Of a stretch of 64,000 nt of DNA, positions 21,901 through 35,128 are shown piece by piece (position 1 is the first letter of the stretch; each line of letters starts with the position of its first letter). A model generated the notes under the pieces. The model saw nothing but the letters and a program-made list of their open reading frames with translations, ran no database searches and was not told where the DNA came from. Source of the stretch: Panax quinquefolius (taxonomy: Eukaryota; Streptophyta; Magnoliopsida; Apiales; Araliaceae); the NCBI GenBank assembly GCA_020205615.1, contig CM035160.1:6364437-6428436 (forward strand), in the 5' to 3' direction. A program made the translations under genes and the position numbers.

Positions 21901-24900
21901 TCCAGTTACATTCTTACAGATGCTTCCAATTCCCGGAAAGTCTGATGGTCAGGAAGGATTCAGATCGTTGCATCCTTTATTGTTGGTTGTTGCAGGGGAT
22001 GAAGATGACAAGTCTCGCATGGGTCAAAATCGTAGACAGTTTAGTGGTGGGACAATCAGTGATGGTACCTTGGAATCTCAATCAGGGAACTCTCATAACT
22101 CTCCTACTACTGTTCAGTTTTACTCCATCATATCTAACTGTTATGTTCAGGTTCTCAGGTTCAGGTCGGCTGTGTTTATGGTTAGATGTAGTCCGTTGAT
22201 AATAGCTGTGGGTCTTGATACGCTAGTAAGCTCCAATTATCTTAGACAAACTTGAGATGTGAACTGCATAATTCGTTATGTCTTAACATATGCTTTTTAA
22301 GTTGCTGTAAAAAAAACAAATATCATCTATGTAAAGATCATGAATATCATTGTGCACTTTCAGTTTTTGGTAAATGTTGACTTTACTGACTGATTTTTTT
22401 CCTGGTCCAGAACTGATAACGAGTAGTAACTATTCCATAGATGACTTCATCTTCTTCCTATTTTTTTCTGTTTACTTTTTCTTCTGGGAGGATGCAAGGT
22501 AGAGTGGAAAAGGATAGTCTTTGGAAGTCTAATATGGATTTGGAACTTTGGTTATTTTTTCCCCTATTCTACCTTGTCTTATTTTCCTTTGGTAATACAT
22601 AGGTAGAATAGGAAGAACTAACAAGTACTCCCACCGTTCCAAAATTAGAGATACAATTTGACTTTTGAGGTTAAATGACGGTATATTAAACTTTAAAATT
22701 GGTACGACTCATAAAAATTTATAATGAAATAAATTTTGTGATTAATAGTTTTTGTTATATACTATACAATTATAATTATTGTATTAACTAAAATTAAATA
22801 AATTTACATCAATTTGAGGTTTAATATGTCGTCATTTGATCTCAAAAGTCAAATTGTATCTCTAATTTTAGAATGAATGGAGTACTTTCTATTTAAATAG
22901 CCGATATTGGAAACATTTCAATGAATATTCTTTACAATCTACAACACCTAAACTGATCTAATGTACTGATTAGTACATCTCCTGAGGGTGATTGGTTGAT
23001 TTTGTAGATACCGATAGTGGAGCTTATTTTATTCAGGTAATAAAAATATGAAATCCGGGATCTTATGTTTAAAAAAGTTACAAGAAAACTATTTCTAGAT
23101 ACTGCCCAGAGCTGTTTACTCAAAAGTCAATTCTATGTCGAGCAATGTTAAATTTACCAAAATATCTAAACTTAAACAAGTTATGCATGATCAATTGAGT
23201 TCTGCCCTGAAATCAAATTAAAGTTGTAAATCCTTCTCAAGTTTATAATAACTTGATACCTTATGGATGCACCGGTGGTTGTAATGACCTCGCATTGATA
23301 CTTTTTAGTGAGACTACCCTGTTTTTATATATGAAATATAATTTGCCATTCATTTCATACAATGTGGTGGGACCTGGAACTTGATTGTTTTCTTTTGTCT
23401 TTGGTAGATACATTGCATTGATGCACTTACTCTCGAGATAAAATTCAGTGTTCCGACGTATCATGTTCCACAGTTTGGAGGGCAAGGAACAGTTGGAGTC
23501 AATACTGGGTATGGTCCTCTGGCAGTAGGACCGAGGTGGTTAGCTTATGCTTCAGACAACCCACTTGTGTTGAACACATGGAGATTAAGCCCAAACAATC
23601 TCACTCCTACTGGTATTAGCCCATCCGCATCACCTGGCAATGGTACTTTGATGGCTCGTTATGCGGTGGAGTCCAGCAAACAGTTAGCTTCTGGGATAGT
23701 TAACCTGGGTGATATGGGATACAAAACTATTTCTAGATACTGCCCAGAGCTGTTTCCAGATTGTTCAAATTTGCCTATACCTTCCAATTCAGGCTGGAGA
23801 GCTAGGCTTGCAGCATCAGAAACAGATAATGGAGGGATGGTTAGTTGTATGCACATAACACATTTATACTTATGCACAATGTCATTAAAATTTAATCATT
23901 TTCTTTGAATGATTAGGCATTCAAGTGACCAAATATTATGGTTCTCAAGAATGTTAGTTCTGCATTCTCTTTAGAAAATTTTAATTCTGAAATGGAAGGA
24001 GAACCCTGATACTCCTTTCCTTTCAGTGTTTGGTAGCTGGTACTCACTGCTGAGTTGATACAGTAGATACTGTGAAACACCTTCCCGTTTTAAAATAAAA
24101 ATACTACTTTAGGAAGTCAAATGAATATCTCTCACAAATTTCAGCTAAAAATTTAAAACTACAATCTGGCAAGGCACAGTTCAATGCAACTTAGCTTATC
24201 AGTTATTACAAACAAAAAACAAAAAATAAGGAAAAGAGCAGTGATATGTTGCCAAGACCAAGGTCCTGCAGTTTCTTTCCCTGTTTAATATTTGGTCCAA
24301 AAACCCTGAGCTGAAAAAGGTAATGAAGTCGGAGGCTTAACTAGGTGAAAAAGAAGTTAACTATATGAGTGCTTAAATTGTGAGAGATTGTAGATAATTT
24401 TGTTTCATGCCTCAGTTGAAAACCACAGCATTTGGCCCATGTCAGAGGCATCTGATTTTGATGGTTGATGTAGGTTGTTGTCAGTGATGTTGTATCTGGA
24501 GCTGTTATATCACAGTTTAGAGCTCATCTAAGCCCAATATCTGCATTATGTTTTGATCCAAGTGGCACCCTTCTGGTTACTGCCTCGGTACATGGAAACA
24601 ATATTAATATTTTCCGTATCATGCCTTCTCGCACATGCAGTGGATCTAACAATCGAAGCTATCAATGGAGTACTTCTCATGTGCATCTTTACAAGCTGTA
24701 TCGCGGAATTACAACAGCTGTTAGTGCTCCCCATCTTGTTGACAATATTTTTTCACTTTAATCATCCCCTCCCAATTGCTAATATTTATGGCTTTCTTCC
24801 TCTCTTTCATGTGTTCTACTTGACAGATCATCCAAGACATCTGTTTTAGTCATAATAGTCGGTGGATTTCAATTATTTCGTCCAAAGGAACTTGCCATAT

Positions 24901-27136
24901 TTTTGTCCTATCCCCCTTTGGCGGTGAAGCTGGCTTTCAAACTCTCAATTCTCTTGGTGAATATCCTTCCCTGACTCCAGATCTGTCTCTACCTTGGTGG
25001 TCTACTTCATCTTCCATCATGAACCAGCAAACTTCTCCGACTTCTCCTCCTCGTCCTCTCACACTATCTGTAGTGAGCAGGATAAAAAATAATAACTCAG
25101 GACTTCTTAACTCAATTAGCAATGGTGGTTCTTCTGGAGGGAGAAAGGTTTCTGTGCCGTCTGGTGCAATTGCTGCTGTTTTTCACAATTCCATGCCTCT
25201 CAGTTTTCAGGATGCTTACCGAAGGAAAAACTCCTTGGAACACATGTTAGTTTATACTCCGTCTGGCTATGTGATCCAACATGAACTTCTGGCATCGATA
25301 AGGACTGAACCCAGTGAAGTTGTTCCAAAAACTCGACGAGGATCATATGTACACTCACAAGATGAGGATTTAAGGATAAAAGTTGAACCTGTTCAATGGT
25401 GGGACGTATGTCGGAGACTAGACTCTCCAGAAAGAGAGGAATGTATTTTGCTGACTACCTCTGATGGGCAAGAAATTGCAGAAGTGGTTGACAATTATAG
25501 AACAGATGATAGCGTTGGGGAGAAAAAGTCGGTGAAAAGTGATTTAGTAAAACCTTTTGAGGGATCCCACCGGTTCCTATCCAAAGCTGAGGTGCAGATA
25601 AACTCTGGGAGGTTACCAATATGGCAGAAATCTAAGGTATACCTTTTTAGTGTTTAAGATTCTCTCCTGTTTCTGCTCTATTTTGGTTTTGATTCATTTC
25701 GTCATTTCTGTAGATCCATTTCTATGTTATGAGTCCTGAAATAGTGGAAGGCCATGCATATGGGGAGTTTGAAATTGAGAAGGTTTTGTGTCAGGTAGTG
25801 GAGGTAAACATAAAGGATCTATTGCCTGTTTTTGAGCACATTCATAACACACAATCTGGACGGGATGACAGGTGATGATCATTTTATGGACCTCTGCTAA
25901 ATGTTTATTGTTTACCATTTCAGACATTTCTGTTTTTTGTTATTTTTCCATATATTTCTTAACTTCTTCATTATGAATTCTGATGAATTTCAATTAGCGG
26001 AGTGTTAGATTATGTTGATGGCTTTGGATGTTGGTGGAAAGTCTGTGGCTAATTATTTTTGGCAGATGTTTTAATATTCGGTGCACAACTTTGATCTTTC
26101 ACAATTTGGAGGCAAGAGCGAGAACACTTACAATTGATTTAGAATTTTCTGAAAGAGTTTCAGGGGTACATCTTCTAATCGAGTTGAATATGAAATTGGG
26201 TGTTAGAATTTGACAGCTGGCCCTTTTACAATGTTTTTCTTTTCTTTTCTAATATATGGTTTTGATGTGCTTCATGAGGAGATTACAAGCCTTCCTTAAT
26301 ATGTTGTTGTAGCAAAACTTTGGGAGGTGTCTGCCTGCTTGGAGACTTAAATGCTTCAGTATGATCTCTACAGATTTTGTGTGTTTAGTTATTTCTATTT
26401 AACTTGTATAACAAAATTGTTTTTATTGATACTTGGTTTACCTATATATCTACATGTTCATTTGTCCATGTGATTCCTTGTCTTCCTCTGACATGGATTG
26501 CTTGCATGGTTGTTTTGTGCAGGGGGATTTCTGGAAGAAGATACCGTAATTCATCATCTTTGAACCCTCAACAAGCTAGAGACAACGTCACTGCTGAAAC
26601 TGTAATCTGTCATTTAAAGCCTGCATCGATTAACTCCACTGAAAGATCAGATGGAGGTATGACACAAGTTGTACTGAAATACTTCCATCAGCACACATTC
26701 TTACTTTTTTGACAGGCTGAATATATTCTTCTAACTCGAATAACATTAGCAAGTTGCTATTGTTAACTGATGATTGTCTTTCATGCAGCAGTGAATATTC
26801 CTACAAATAAGCAAGAAAAGCCACTTGCTACCCCTTCAAGTGAAAAGCAGCCAGAAGATATGGGGCTATATGTTCGGGAGGGTTACTGTAAGCTGTTGGA
26901 ATTTGATGGATACAAATCAACTGAAGTTTTAACTGATGACGTCGACAACAATGCTGGCCATTACGACAGTAATGACATTGATTGCGTGATGGGTGGCTTG
27001 TTTGATTCCTCCGAAGAAGGTAAAAACTTGAAATTACTGATGTAGGCAAATATCTTTCGAGCTTTCCATATTTAATCGGCACCAATTTAATCAATACAAG
27101 TATATTCACCAGGGGCTGTTTCTTGTTACAGGTTGA
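18910..27136 (+). CDS. ATG18: Autophagy-related protein 18, g/h type (PROPPIN WD40 plus BCAS3 domain)
   Basis: Nine coding exons can be read in frame: 18910-19074, 21758-22225, 23408-23839, 24474-24719, 24827-25636, 25714-25871, 26523-26656, 26789-27019, 27132-27136. All introns are GT-AG, and the predicted protein is about 882 residues. The N-terminus [20 protein letters not shown] is typical of plant ATG18g/h. Exons 2-5 carry the seven-bladed WD40 propeller, for example [25 protein letters not shown] and [24 protein letters not shown] occupies the site of the lipid-binding FRRG motif in a degenerate form. Exon 5 to about residue 740 is the BCAS3 domain ([26 protein letters not shown]). Proteins of this type bind phosphoinositides on the growing autophagosome membrane. 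The last exon adds only the second and third bases of a Gly codon and the stop. If intron 8 is retained, the frame ends at 27045 instead. Choosing g or h needs a phylogeny. Confidence 0.9.
19382..20448. mobile_element. PIF/Harbinger-like MITE in ATG18 intron 1
   Basis: The left end GGGTGTATTCAATTAAGATT and the right end, read on the other strand, GGGGGTGTATTCAATTAAGA are inverted repeats. Each is flanked by TAA (19379-19381 and 20449-20451), the 3-bp duplication of PIF/Harbinger elements. The arms are rich in 'aaagtctataaaagt' motifs. The middle (about 19720-20260) is unrelated AT-rich sequence, so the element may carry filler or an older insertion. It has no transposase frame. Confidence 0.75.
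22628..22882. mobile_element. Stowaway-type MITE in ATG18 intron 2
   Basis: Inverted ends CTCCCACCGTTCC and, on the other strand, CTCCATTCATTC lead into long matching arms ('aaaattagagatacaatttg', 'acttttgag', 'aaatgacg'). TA flanks each end (22626-22627 and 22883-22884). The 255-bp length and TA target fit Tc1/mariner-derived Stowaway elements. Confidence 0.9.
23085..23117 (+). repeat. 33-bp exact copy of exon 3 sequence within intron 2 of ATG18
   Basis: These 33 bases are identical to 23723-23755 in exon 3, which encodes [11 protein letters not shown] with flanks. The copy is about 290 bp upstream of the exon 3 acceptor. Neighbouring bases do not match, so it is a short filler-like duplication. 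Confidence 0.9.
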
Positions 27137-27852
27137 TGTGCCCCTGCTTTCTTGAGAAATTTAATTGCTGGATTCATGGCATCTACAAACTGATTTGCAA
27201 TCAAGATGATGTTGAAAATTAGTTCAATGCTCAAGTGGAACAATCAGCCTACTTGTGTGATCCAAAGCTTCCCATCTCTCTCATGTACATTTTGTAAATG
27301 GAAATTATTCATGAATTCATTTAGGGTGTAGAATTGGGTGTTTGAAAATCTTGGCAGAATTTGATTTGGATTAAACTCCATCAAACTTCGTATCTAGCTT
27401 TGCATGCAAGCATTCTCCATGCTCTAAAGAAAAAGAGAAAAATATATACAATGAAAGAACAAAATTGAAATGAGGTTTAAGTAATTAATGGTTATTCTTT
27501 GTGTAAATGATTATCCTTTAGATGGTATGTAAATTTGTTTTAAATGATTAAATCTATATACAGGGTTTAAGAGGCCAATGCCTCCGTGATTAGTCCATAA
27601 GACATTATATAGATTATGGAGCTTTTTTACATGCTGGGATAAAAATATTTTTGTTTTTTTGGTTGCGAGTAGACTCTGGACAAATTGAATAACTGATTGA
27701 TGTGTATACTTGACAAATTTTTTTAGTAATATAAGTTTTGAGTCCTGTTATACTTGTCTTATAAAAATTAGTTTATAAAATGATGGGTCAAAATTTAATT
27801 AGTTGATGATTCATCTTATCCGATTATTGTAACCAATTAAAGTCATACACAT

Positions 27853-27895
<43 letters not shown>

Positions 27896-29201
27896 ATAAC
27901 AATTATTTAATCATAAGTTTTTCCCATTTTATATCACTATGTTTGCAGGCTTGCACTAACCCTTGAACACAAAATTGTAAATATATTTTTGTTAGTGGGA
28001 TTGTCGATCTCTTGTGCGTTTTCTCCCGTTATACTTTCCATGACTTTATTGTGGGGAAATGATATGTATTGTGATTTTATGTATAAATTTTTATTGACAA
28101 TAAGTTGGATAAGATTAATGATAATTTTTTTTAAAAAATATGTAATATAATTGGTTAACCTTATAATCTTATGGTATCATGTATTTTGTTATTATAATGA
28201 CAAATAATGAATTCACCTAATAAAACACCATTGACTTTTGACCTTTTTTCAGGCATATTAAAATTTATTGTAGATACTTATATTTTTTACTATTCTAATC
28301 ATTTCCTTTTATATTGTGTTATAGGGGTCCTTCACAAAAAAAAGGTTCATTGTCTTGCTTTAAAATTAAATGTTACTAAACTACTAGTATATGGTATACA
28401 CCTTATAAGTGTGTGCCCTTTTTTAAGAAACATCAACTTTAATATTTAAATACTTAGATAATTATTAATTAAATGATTTCTTATAGATTTGGAACAAATT
28501 AGAGTTGTGACTTGTGAGCCCTAAAATATATGCAGTCAAATGATGGAGTAGTAAATAAGTTATTTTTTAATCACTTGCATGATTCTACCAACTATAAGCT
28601 CTCTTCACCAGGCTCCTTTTATAGTGTGGATAGATAGATGAATTATGAGATTGATAGATAAATTATTTGCAATTAATATAGTTCTACATTTTATATTTTG
28701 TATAACTTTTACACACCAATATTGCAGACCCAATTAGCAAATAAAAATTATTGCAGACCCACTCTGGCCTCTTCTCATTAACCTATGAGATTTAAGGTAG
28801 AAGTTGGAATCAGTTGTAACATATTTCGCTCACATTATCAAGGAACTCCTTTTTGTCGACAAATAAAAATAAAAAAAATAAAAAAATGGTGAGAGTGACC
28901 CCAGTTAAAATTATGGGAAGGTACAGGTGCGAGATTCTGTTTGGAGACTGACCCACATCACATAAGCCATAAAATGGTAGAACATAAATTTTTGAATACT
29001 TTATTTTGATAATCTGATTATTACTAGCTTCCGAGTTATCGGTTACTTCAGGAATTCACATTTATATCGTTTTGTTTGGGTCTTCAGATTTATGATTCCT
29101 TACAAGTATACCCAATATAAATACATGGGGTAAAAGTAAACCTCACTATTTGGCAAAGGAGTAAAAGGTAAGAAGAGTTATTAGGCAGACACCAAGCAAC
29201 C
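27137..29201. other. Intergenic region between ATG18 and the phosphotransfer gene
   Basis: 3' UTR of the ATG18-like gene, then AT-rich spacer. A (TA)n run lies at about 27856-27891. The upstream part of the phosphotransfer gene (about 28850-29201) has an A-rich stretch (28861-28886). A short frame at 28207-28449 has no recognisable domain and is not called. Confidence 0.5.
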
Positions 29202-32200
29202 ATGGATATTATCAATCAGTTGCAGAGACAATATGTCGATTACTTGACATCTTTGTACCGCGAGGTTAGTTTTTTCACTGAAAATTAGTCTGATTTGAGA
29301 ATTTTTTCATGTGGGTCTTTGTGATTTTGTGGTAAAGTTGCTTCTTCTTTTTTAATTGTGCTAATTAACATTTTGTTGATGGGTTTGTTTGTTTGGGTGT
29401 GAAAATAGGGGGTTTTGGATGATCAGTTTTTGCAGCTTCAGAAACTGCAGGACAAGAGCAATCCAAATTTCGTGAACGAAGTGGTGACCCTCTTCTTTGA
29501 AGATTCTGAGAATCTTCTCCTCCAGATGAACATTGCTCTGTGAGGGTTATTTTCTCTATTTTCTTGATCATGTCTGTATCATCTTTTCCTTGAAAATTTT
29601 GATATGGGTTTTACTGGTTTTTTATTTTCTGAAATGTACAGCGAACAACAGAATGTTGATTATCAGAAAGTTGATTCCAGTGTCCACCAGTTCAAGGGTA
29701 GTAGTTCCAGGTACTAACATTAATTTGGTCTTTCCCATAATTGTTAGTTTCTGCTTCTTTTTTTCCTAACCTATCTAATTGGAAGTTTAGTAACTTAAAG
29801 TTGAGCTTTTATGAAATCGTGTAAACCAGAAGATATAAATGAGAACCCATTGCCCATAAATCCTTTTGAGAATTTTTATCAGCATGAATATTGGAAACTA
29901 AAATTTAAACACAATATAAATGATCTTGTCGTAAGTATTTGTTATTTTTCAACTTGCAAGGTTTGACTAAAATCCATTTCTTATAATTAACAGCATAGGT
30001 GCTCTGAGGGTAAGTAACGTGTGTGTTACTTTCAGAGCTTATTATGATGCGAGAAACCTTGAAGGGTGAGTTTTACTTTGCACTCTTATCATACTGACCC
30101 TTCTTTTTTATTTTATTTTTTTGCATCACTACATTTTGATCTTGTATTGCACGGAAATAGTCCTTAACTGACAATGCCAAAGCTAATGACTTATTGCTCA
30201 TGGATTTATGAGTCAAATGATTATATAAATAGTAGCCGCTTATTGTGTCATTTCGTGCCATTATATATGAGGACTGATCTTCAAGCACTGGCTGTGGGAA
30301 TTTCCCAGCCAGCGAATTTGTGGCCTTCCGTCCTAAGATGAAACGGCCATGATTAAAAGAGTGTTAATTCCATGCGCTGTTCTAAATAGTGGCATTAAAT
30401 GGCCCTTAAAATGACATATATGCACTCTGTCTCAGATGCACAAAGCAGAAAATTCTTCTTCTTTTCACTATTTACTATTTAGAATAGTGGACGAAACGTT
30501 TTGTATTTATTAGTATGGCTTTCTCTATGTGTATATAAGAACATGATATATACTATTACAGAATTACTATTAGTGTAGTAATTGGATTTTAAAAACTTGT
30601 AAAAAGATTTTACAAAATTTAAATTTAAATATTTGTACCCTGGCAAAGTAAGGAACCATGACATATATGTTTGGAATAGATTCCATTTTAAGAGAGTTGT
30701 AAATGCACTATCTACTATGCTTTCTCTATGTGTATATAAGAACATGATATATACTATTACAGAATTACTGTTAGTGTAGTAATTAGATTTTAAAAACTTG
30801 TAAAAAGATTTTACGAAATTCCCATATTTTCTGTCCCTTACCCTCCACAACTGTAACCTTCCATAAATTCTTAAAATTTTCTCTTTTACCACACACACAT
30901 AAATCTCATAGTTTTATTTTCTTTATTTAATTTATCCTAAAATACATTTATATCTATTTTACCTATAAAATTGTACCTTCACTCATAATCACTTTCTTAT
31001 GGGCTTACAATAGTTTGAGGACTTTTTCCCCAAAAAGTAGCTTGGGCCTATCAAGAGTTTAACTTGGTAGATTCTTCGGGATAGATAAAATACCTTTATC
31101 GTAAATCATTGTCCATATAGGTACATTCTAATCATAAAATTTATGATGATCATGTAACTTATGATGGTCAATCGAAGGAATTTATTGAAGTTATTAAAGG
31201 CACCGTCTGCTATTAAGAATAAGAATAACAGAACCGAGATTTCATTCGACTTAATTAGGTCAGCTATATCAATATACAGGCCTTCTACTGTCCGCTAGTA
31301 AGAATAGCGGAGCGGCTTTTTGTAACTGCTTTATACAGACAGTAGGAGATGCGTTGGCTGTGAAACGCCCATAGCCAGCGTAGCCCATAGATTGGTCCCA
31401 CACACACACACACACACATATATATAAGGTGGTGCATAAATCTTGGTAGACTCGTGACCTTACAAGTGACGTCGTGTTCTCTGAAATCAGTTGTGAGAGT
31501 CAACTTGATTGAAAGGGCAATGATTGGTGCCTGATGAAAGTTAAAGTTACACGTGGCATCATTCTCTTGGATCTTGCATACGTTTTACCAACGTACACAA
31601 ACAAGGGGCACATATATTGATTCCATTTATCACATCTTGCAATCCAATTTTTACTTCTATGCACATCATTTATACTAAGGAGTCACCAGGAGTTGGGACT
31701 ATTGCGGTCAGTGATCCTACCATATTATTATGACTGAGATGATGAGATGGCTAATAGATATTTCGTGCAGGTGCTTGAAATGTATGCAACAAGTAAAAGA
31801 TGAATACTATCTTGTAAAGAGCAAGCTTCAAACATTGTTCAGGGTGAGTACACTATCAGATAGAGAAATGTTTCTCCTCCTTTTTCTTTTTGGCTCATCA
31901 AAATAACTTTGATCATTTTTGGCTAAAATTTATCTAAGTTGATGCTTTTATTCAGGATATTCACAAAGTTGCCTTGTACAATCTATCTTCTTGAAATTCA
32001 TAAATTGTGCTTTCGATATACCTGCTCACCCCTGGCTTTTCGTACACATTATTAAAATAAATCCAGTAAATATTTACTTTCATGAATAAGCATCATATGA
32101 AATTTATTTTCATCTATTGTTTTCTTCTTATATTACATTTGCTTTTAGTTTGTGGTTACTTTAAAATATTCTTTCTTGAAAGCCCTTTCTGTTCCCAAGA

Positions 32201-32373
32201 TTAGCTTCTTCTCAAGGGTGTGAGGTTGTGACCTTTCTTAGTGTTTTTCTTTCCTTTAGTTTGTTTACCTTGTACGCATCTTCTTCTGTATTTTAATGAA
32301 ACCGTCTCCTGGTTTAATGTAGCTGGAGCAACAAATAGTAGATGCTGGTGGGTCAATTCCTGTGTTGAAATAG
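29202..32373 (+). CDS. AHP: Histidine-containing phosphotransfer protein (AHP type)
   Basis: Six GT-AG coding exons: 29202-29264, 29409-29539, 29642-29710, 29994-30065, 31771-31843, 32323-32373. They give 152 residues, the usual length of the family. The HPt motif [12 protein letters not shown] starts at His80, the phospho-accepting histidine, and is split by intron 3. The N-terminus [20 protein letters not shown] and the end in GGSIPVLK are typical of Arabidopsis AHP1/AHP5 relatives. The protein relays phosphate from cytokinin receptor histidine kinases at the membrane to response regulators in the nucleus. The active-site histidine and following lysine are kept, so it is not a pseudo-HPt like AHP6. 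It is an all-helical protein with no other domain. Confidence 0.93.
30520..30820 (+). repeat. Pair of 100-bp direct repeats in intron 4 of the phosphotransfer gene
   Basis: 30520-30619 and 30721-30820 match almost base for base (about three differences), separated by 101 bp. This gives the repeated block seen in translated frames there. No transposon ends were found, so it looks like a local tandem duplication. Confidence 0.85.
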
Positions 32374-33364
32374 CTGGTACTGATTTCATCCATCCCCTAC
32401 ACCGAAAACAGAGACGGTCAAGAACTATTACAGCACTCTGTTAGATGTAGGGTTTAAAGAAATGACAGAGATCATGCACACACATGATTACTATTTATGC
32501 TGCCTCTCTCAACTAACTCAATTTTGTTAAATATTGTTTGGTGTGTTGATTTTGCTATGAACTGCTTGATACTTTTTGGATTAGTTTTCTGTTATGACAT
32601 TACATTACATTGTGATATTTGAACCAGAATATGCATTTGGATTTCTTAACTGAAAGTTTTATTATTAGTATACTTTGGTCCGGCCGGCCCTTCTGGGAAT
32701 GGAAACCGAACAACATTCTGATTGGAGGTGAGAATGGTGGGAGGTATGATATTTTCCGATCATTTGACAACTGCCCCAGGAATTCCTAGTTTTGCAGCAA
32801 TTGGCCCGCCCTCATTCAATTTTGGTATTTTTTTGTGAGGCTGGCCCGTCCGTCTATATTTTGTACTCCCAGTGTCCCGGAAAAAGAAGGGAAGGGAAGG
32901 GAAGGGAGTAAGTAGTAGAACTTGAAGCATATTGATTAGTCTCCCAACCTTGAAGCAATGGAAAGGCCAAGCTAGAATTGTTATTTTGTTAGAGAAATGA
33001 AATAAAATCTTCTTCTGGTTTGAGGTTTTGAATGATGCCAACATAGCAGCTTTTATGGGCCTAACTTTGTGGGGGGGGGGGTTGAGCTGGGCTTATCAAT
33101 TTCTGACTTTATGTTTTAATAATTTAGGCCCACCAAGTCTCTTTCAGCCCTACGAGCTATGGAATTGAAGCTCCCCAACATGAGTCAATTTATGAACAAA
33201 CTCTGGCTAATGGGTACATGTGTTACCATTTTAAGTTTTAATATTTGGTCACAATTAATGCAATATAACGGTGGTCCATTGATTAAATCTAATCTTACTA
33301 CTAATGGCATTTACTTTATGTAATCGTAATCCTCACTTATAAATGGAGTATTTGCAGGTGGAAC

Positions 33365-33412
<48 letters not shown>

Positions 33413-33809
33413 CTTAGGATTGAGGAGGGAGGGAGGCTGCCCACCACTCTCATCCCTCATTCTCATTTTCCACGAACATTCTCATCCTCATTCTCATTTT
33501 CCATGAATAATGTGTGTATTCTACACACACATTGATTATATATATATAAATATATATATTTGAATTGATTAATACTTGTTATAAATGAAAAATAGACAAA
33601 CATCACCATTAACATCCAATACAAGAACCAACGATCGAGATTAAATTCATATTCGTTACTATTCCGTTGATTTTTATATTGAGCAATTGAAATGGTGTAT
33701 GTCTATTTTTTTGATCCATAAAAAATAATACACATTATGAACCATTAATATATATATATATAAATAAATAAAGCAAGAAAGCAGCACTATAGTGGTCAAG
33801 AAAATAATA
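32374..33809. other. Intergenic region with a compound microsatellite
   Basis: 3' flank of the phosphotransfer gene and spacer. A (TA)n(GA)n microsatellite lies at about 33366-33412, and a run of ten G at about 33071-33080. No gene was recognised. Confidence 0.45.
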
Positions 33810-34052
33810 CTCCCTCCGTCCCAGGATAAAAGTCCTTATTACTATTTTGGGTTGTCCCATGTTAAATGTCCACTTTCTTTTAATAACCAAACTTTTACAC
33901 ATTTTTTTCTATTATGTCCGTAGCATTAAATAAGTCATACTTTTCTTATTATAATTTTTTCTCCATATTTAATTATATTATTATAAATAATTTTATCATT
34001 TTATTTCTCTTCTTAATATACATAAAAAAATCTACCAAAATTTTTAAGGGAG
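33810..34052. mobile_element. Stowaway-like MITE
   Basis: It starts CTCCCTCCGTCCCAGGATAA after a TA and ends AAGGGAG before a TA (33808-33809 and 34053-34054). The left end is the classic Stowaway consensus. The right arm matches only over the last bases, so it may be a deletion derivative. Confidence 0.65.
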
Positions 34053-34932
34053 TACTAATAATTGACAATAGAATTGTGGCGGGCTCATATTGATGTATGT
34101 TTTGACCAAATTTATCTACAACAAACACTAGTCCTAGTCCCATTTTAATAATATATAAATAGATTATAAGTATTATTTGAAAAGTCAAGCAAAGCGACTA
34201 CTTGGACTTGTCTTTAGTGGTCATCTGTCTGCCGTCTCACTTAAATATCCTCCTCCTACAACTTATTTATTTATTTATTTTGTTTGTTCTTTAGTACGTA
34301 TTAGTCGAATTGAGATGAAATCTTACGACAGGATAAGGGTTTCTTTTTAATTGCGGTGGAACCTACGGTCATGATCACCTTTAGGGTATGTGCTGGACCA
34401 ATTCACTCACAATACTTCACAAATAATGCATATTAATTAAATAACTTAATATAATAAATTATATTTGGGTGAGCGAAATATATATATACTTAGATGCTGT
34501 TAAAATTATGCCAAAGATCGATGTATGAAGGATGAAATTTATTCCAAATTTTGAATTCATTCAAATAATTTATTGAAATGAAATGAGAATTCAAAATTAT
34601 ATATATATATATATATATAATTAATGTGTTTTATTTTCATGTAAAAAAAATGTGAAAATATTATTTTAAAATATAAATTATTAAATATTACTCCCTACAA
34701 ACTTATAGTACTTCCTTCTTATACCGCATCAACATTCAAAATTATAGGTAGATATAAAAATTGAATATGAGTGTATTTGAATTTCATTTATTTATATTTT
34801 GATCTTCAATAATAGGTAAAAATATAAATAGGTAAAATTTAAATACATTCATTCAATTTTCATGTCCATATAGAAGTGGTAGAGCTCCATAAACATTACT
34901 CCTTTACATTTCATTTATACTTAATTCACCTA
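34053..34932. other. AT-rich intergenic DNA
   Basis: Non-coding sequence with a (TA)n run at about 34596-34619. Two stretches near 34730-34870 look like reverse complements ('aaaattgaatatgagtgtat' and 'aaatacattcattcaatttt'), so a small hairpin element is possible, but I could not fix its ends. Confidence 0.4.
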
Positions 34933-35128
34933 GGTTATGTTTGTTTGCAAGAATTATAATCCCAATACTATTAATTCTAGGATAATAATCCCGAAATTAT
35001 AATCTCAAAACTATTGAGTCATTTTATAATTTCTAAACTAATAGTCTCAAGTCTAAATTTGAAAACAAACAAGATACTTGAGATTAATAGTCCTATCCCA
35101 AGTATAATCCTTGCAAACAAACATAGCC
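34933..35128. mobile_element. MITE with inverted ends GGYTATGTTTGTTTGCAAG
   Basis: The left end GGTTATGTTTGTTTGCAAGA and the right end, on the other strand, GGCTATGTTTGTTTGCAAGG are inverted repeats. Pairing continues inward over 'ttataatccc' and 'actattaat-ct' blocks. The 196-bp length is typical of a MITE. The target duplication is ambiguous (CTA versus ATA), so the superfamily is left open. Confidence 0.7.

Noticed and set aside
28207..28449. Short frame between ATG18 and the phosphotransfer gene
   Set aside because: AT-rich, no domain, no splice context and no homology I can recognise.
30479..30898. 139-codon minus-strand frame with an internal repeat
   Set aside because: It lies in intron 4 of the phosphotransfer gene, is AT-rich, and its repeat is the 100-bp DNA duplication.
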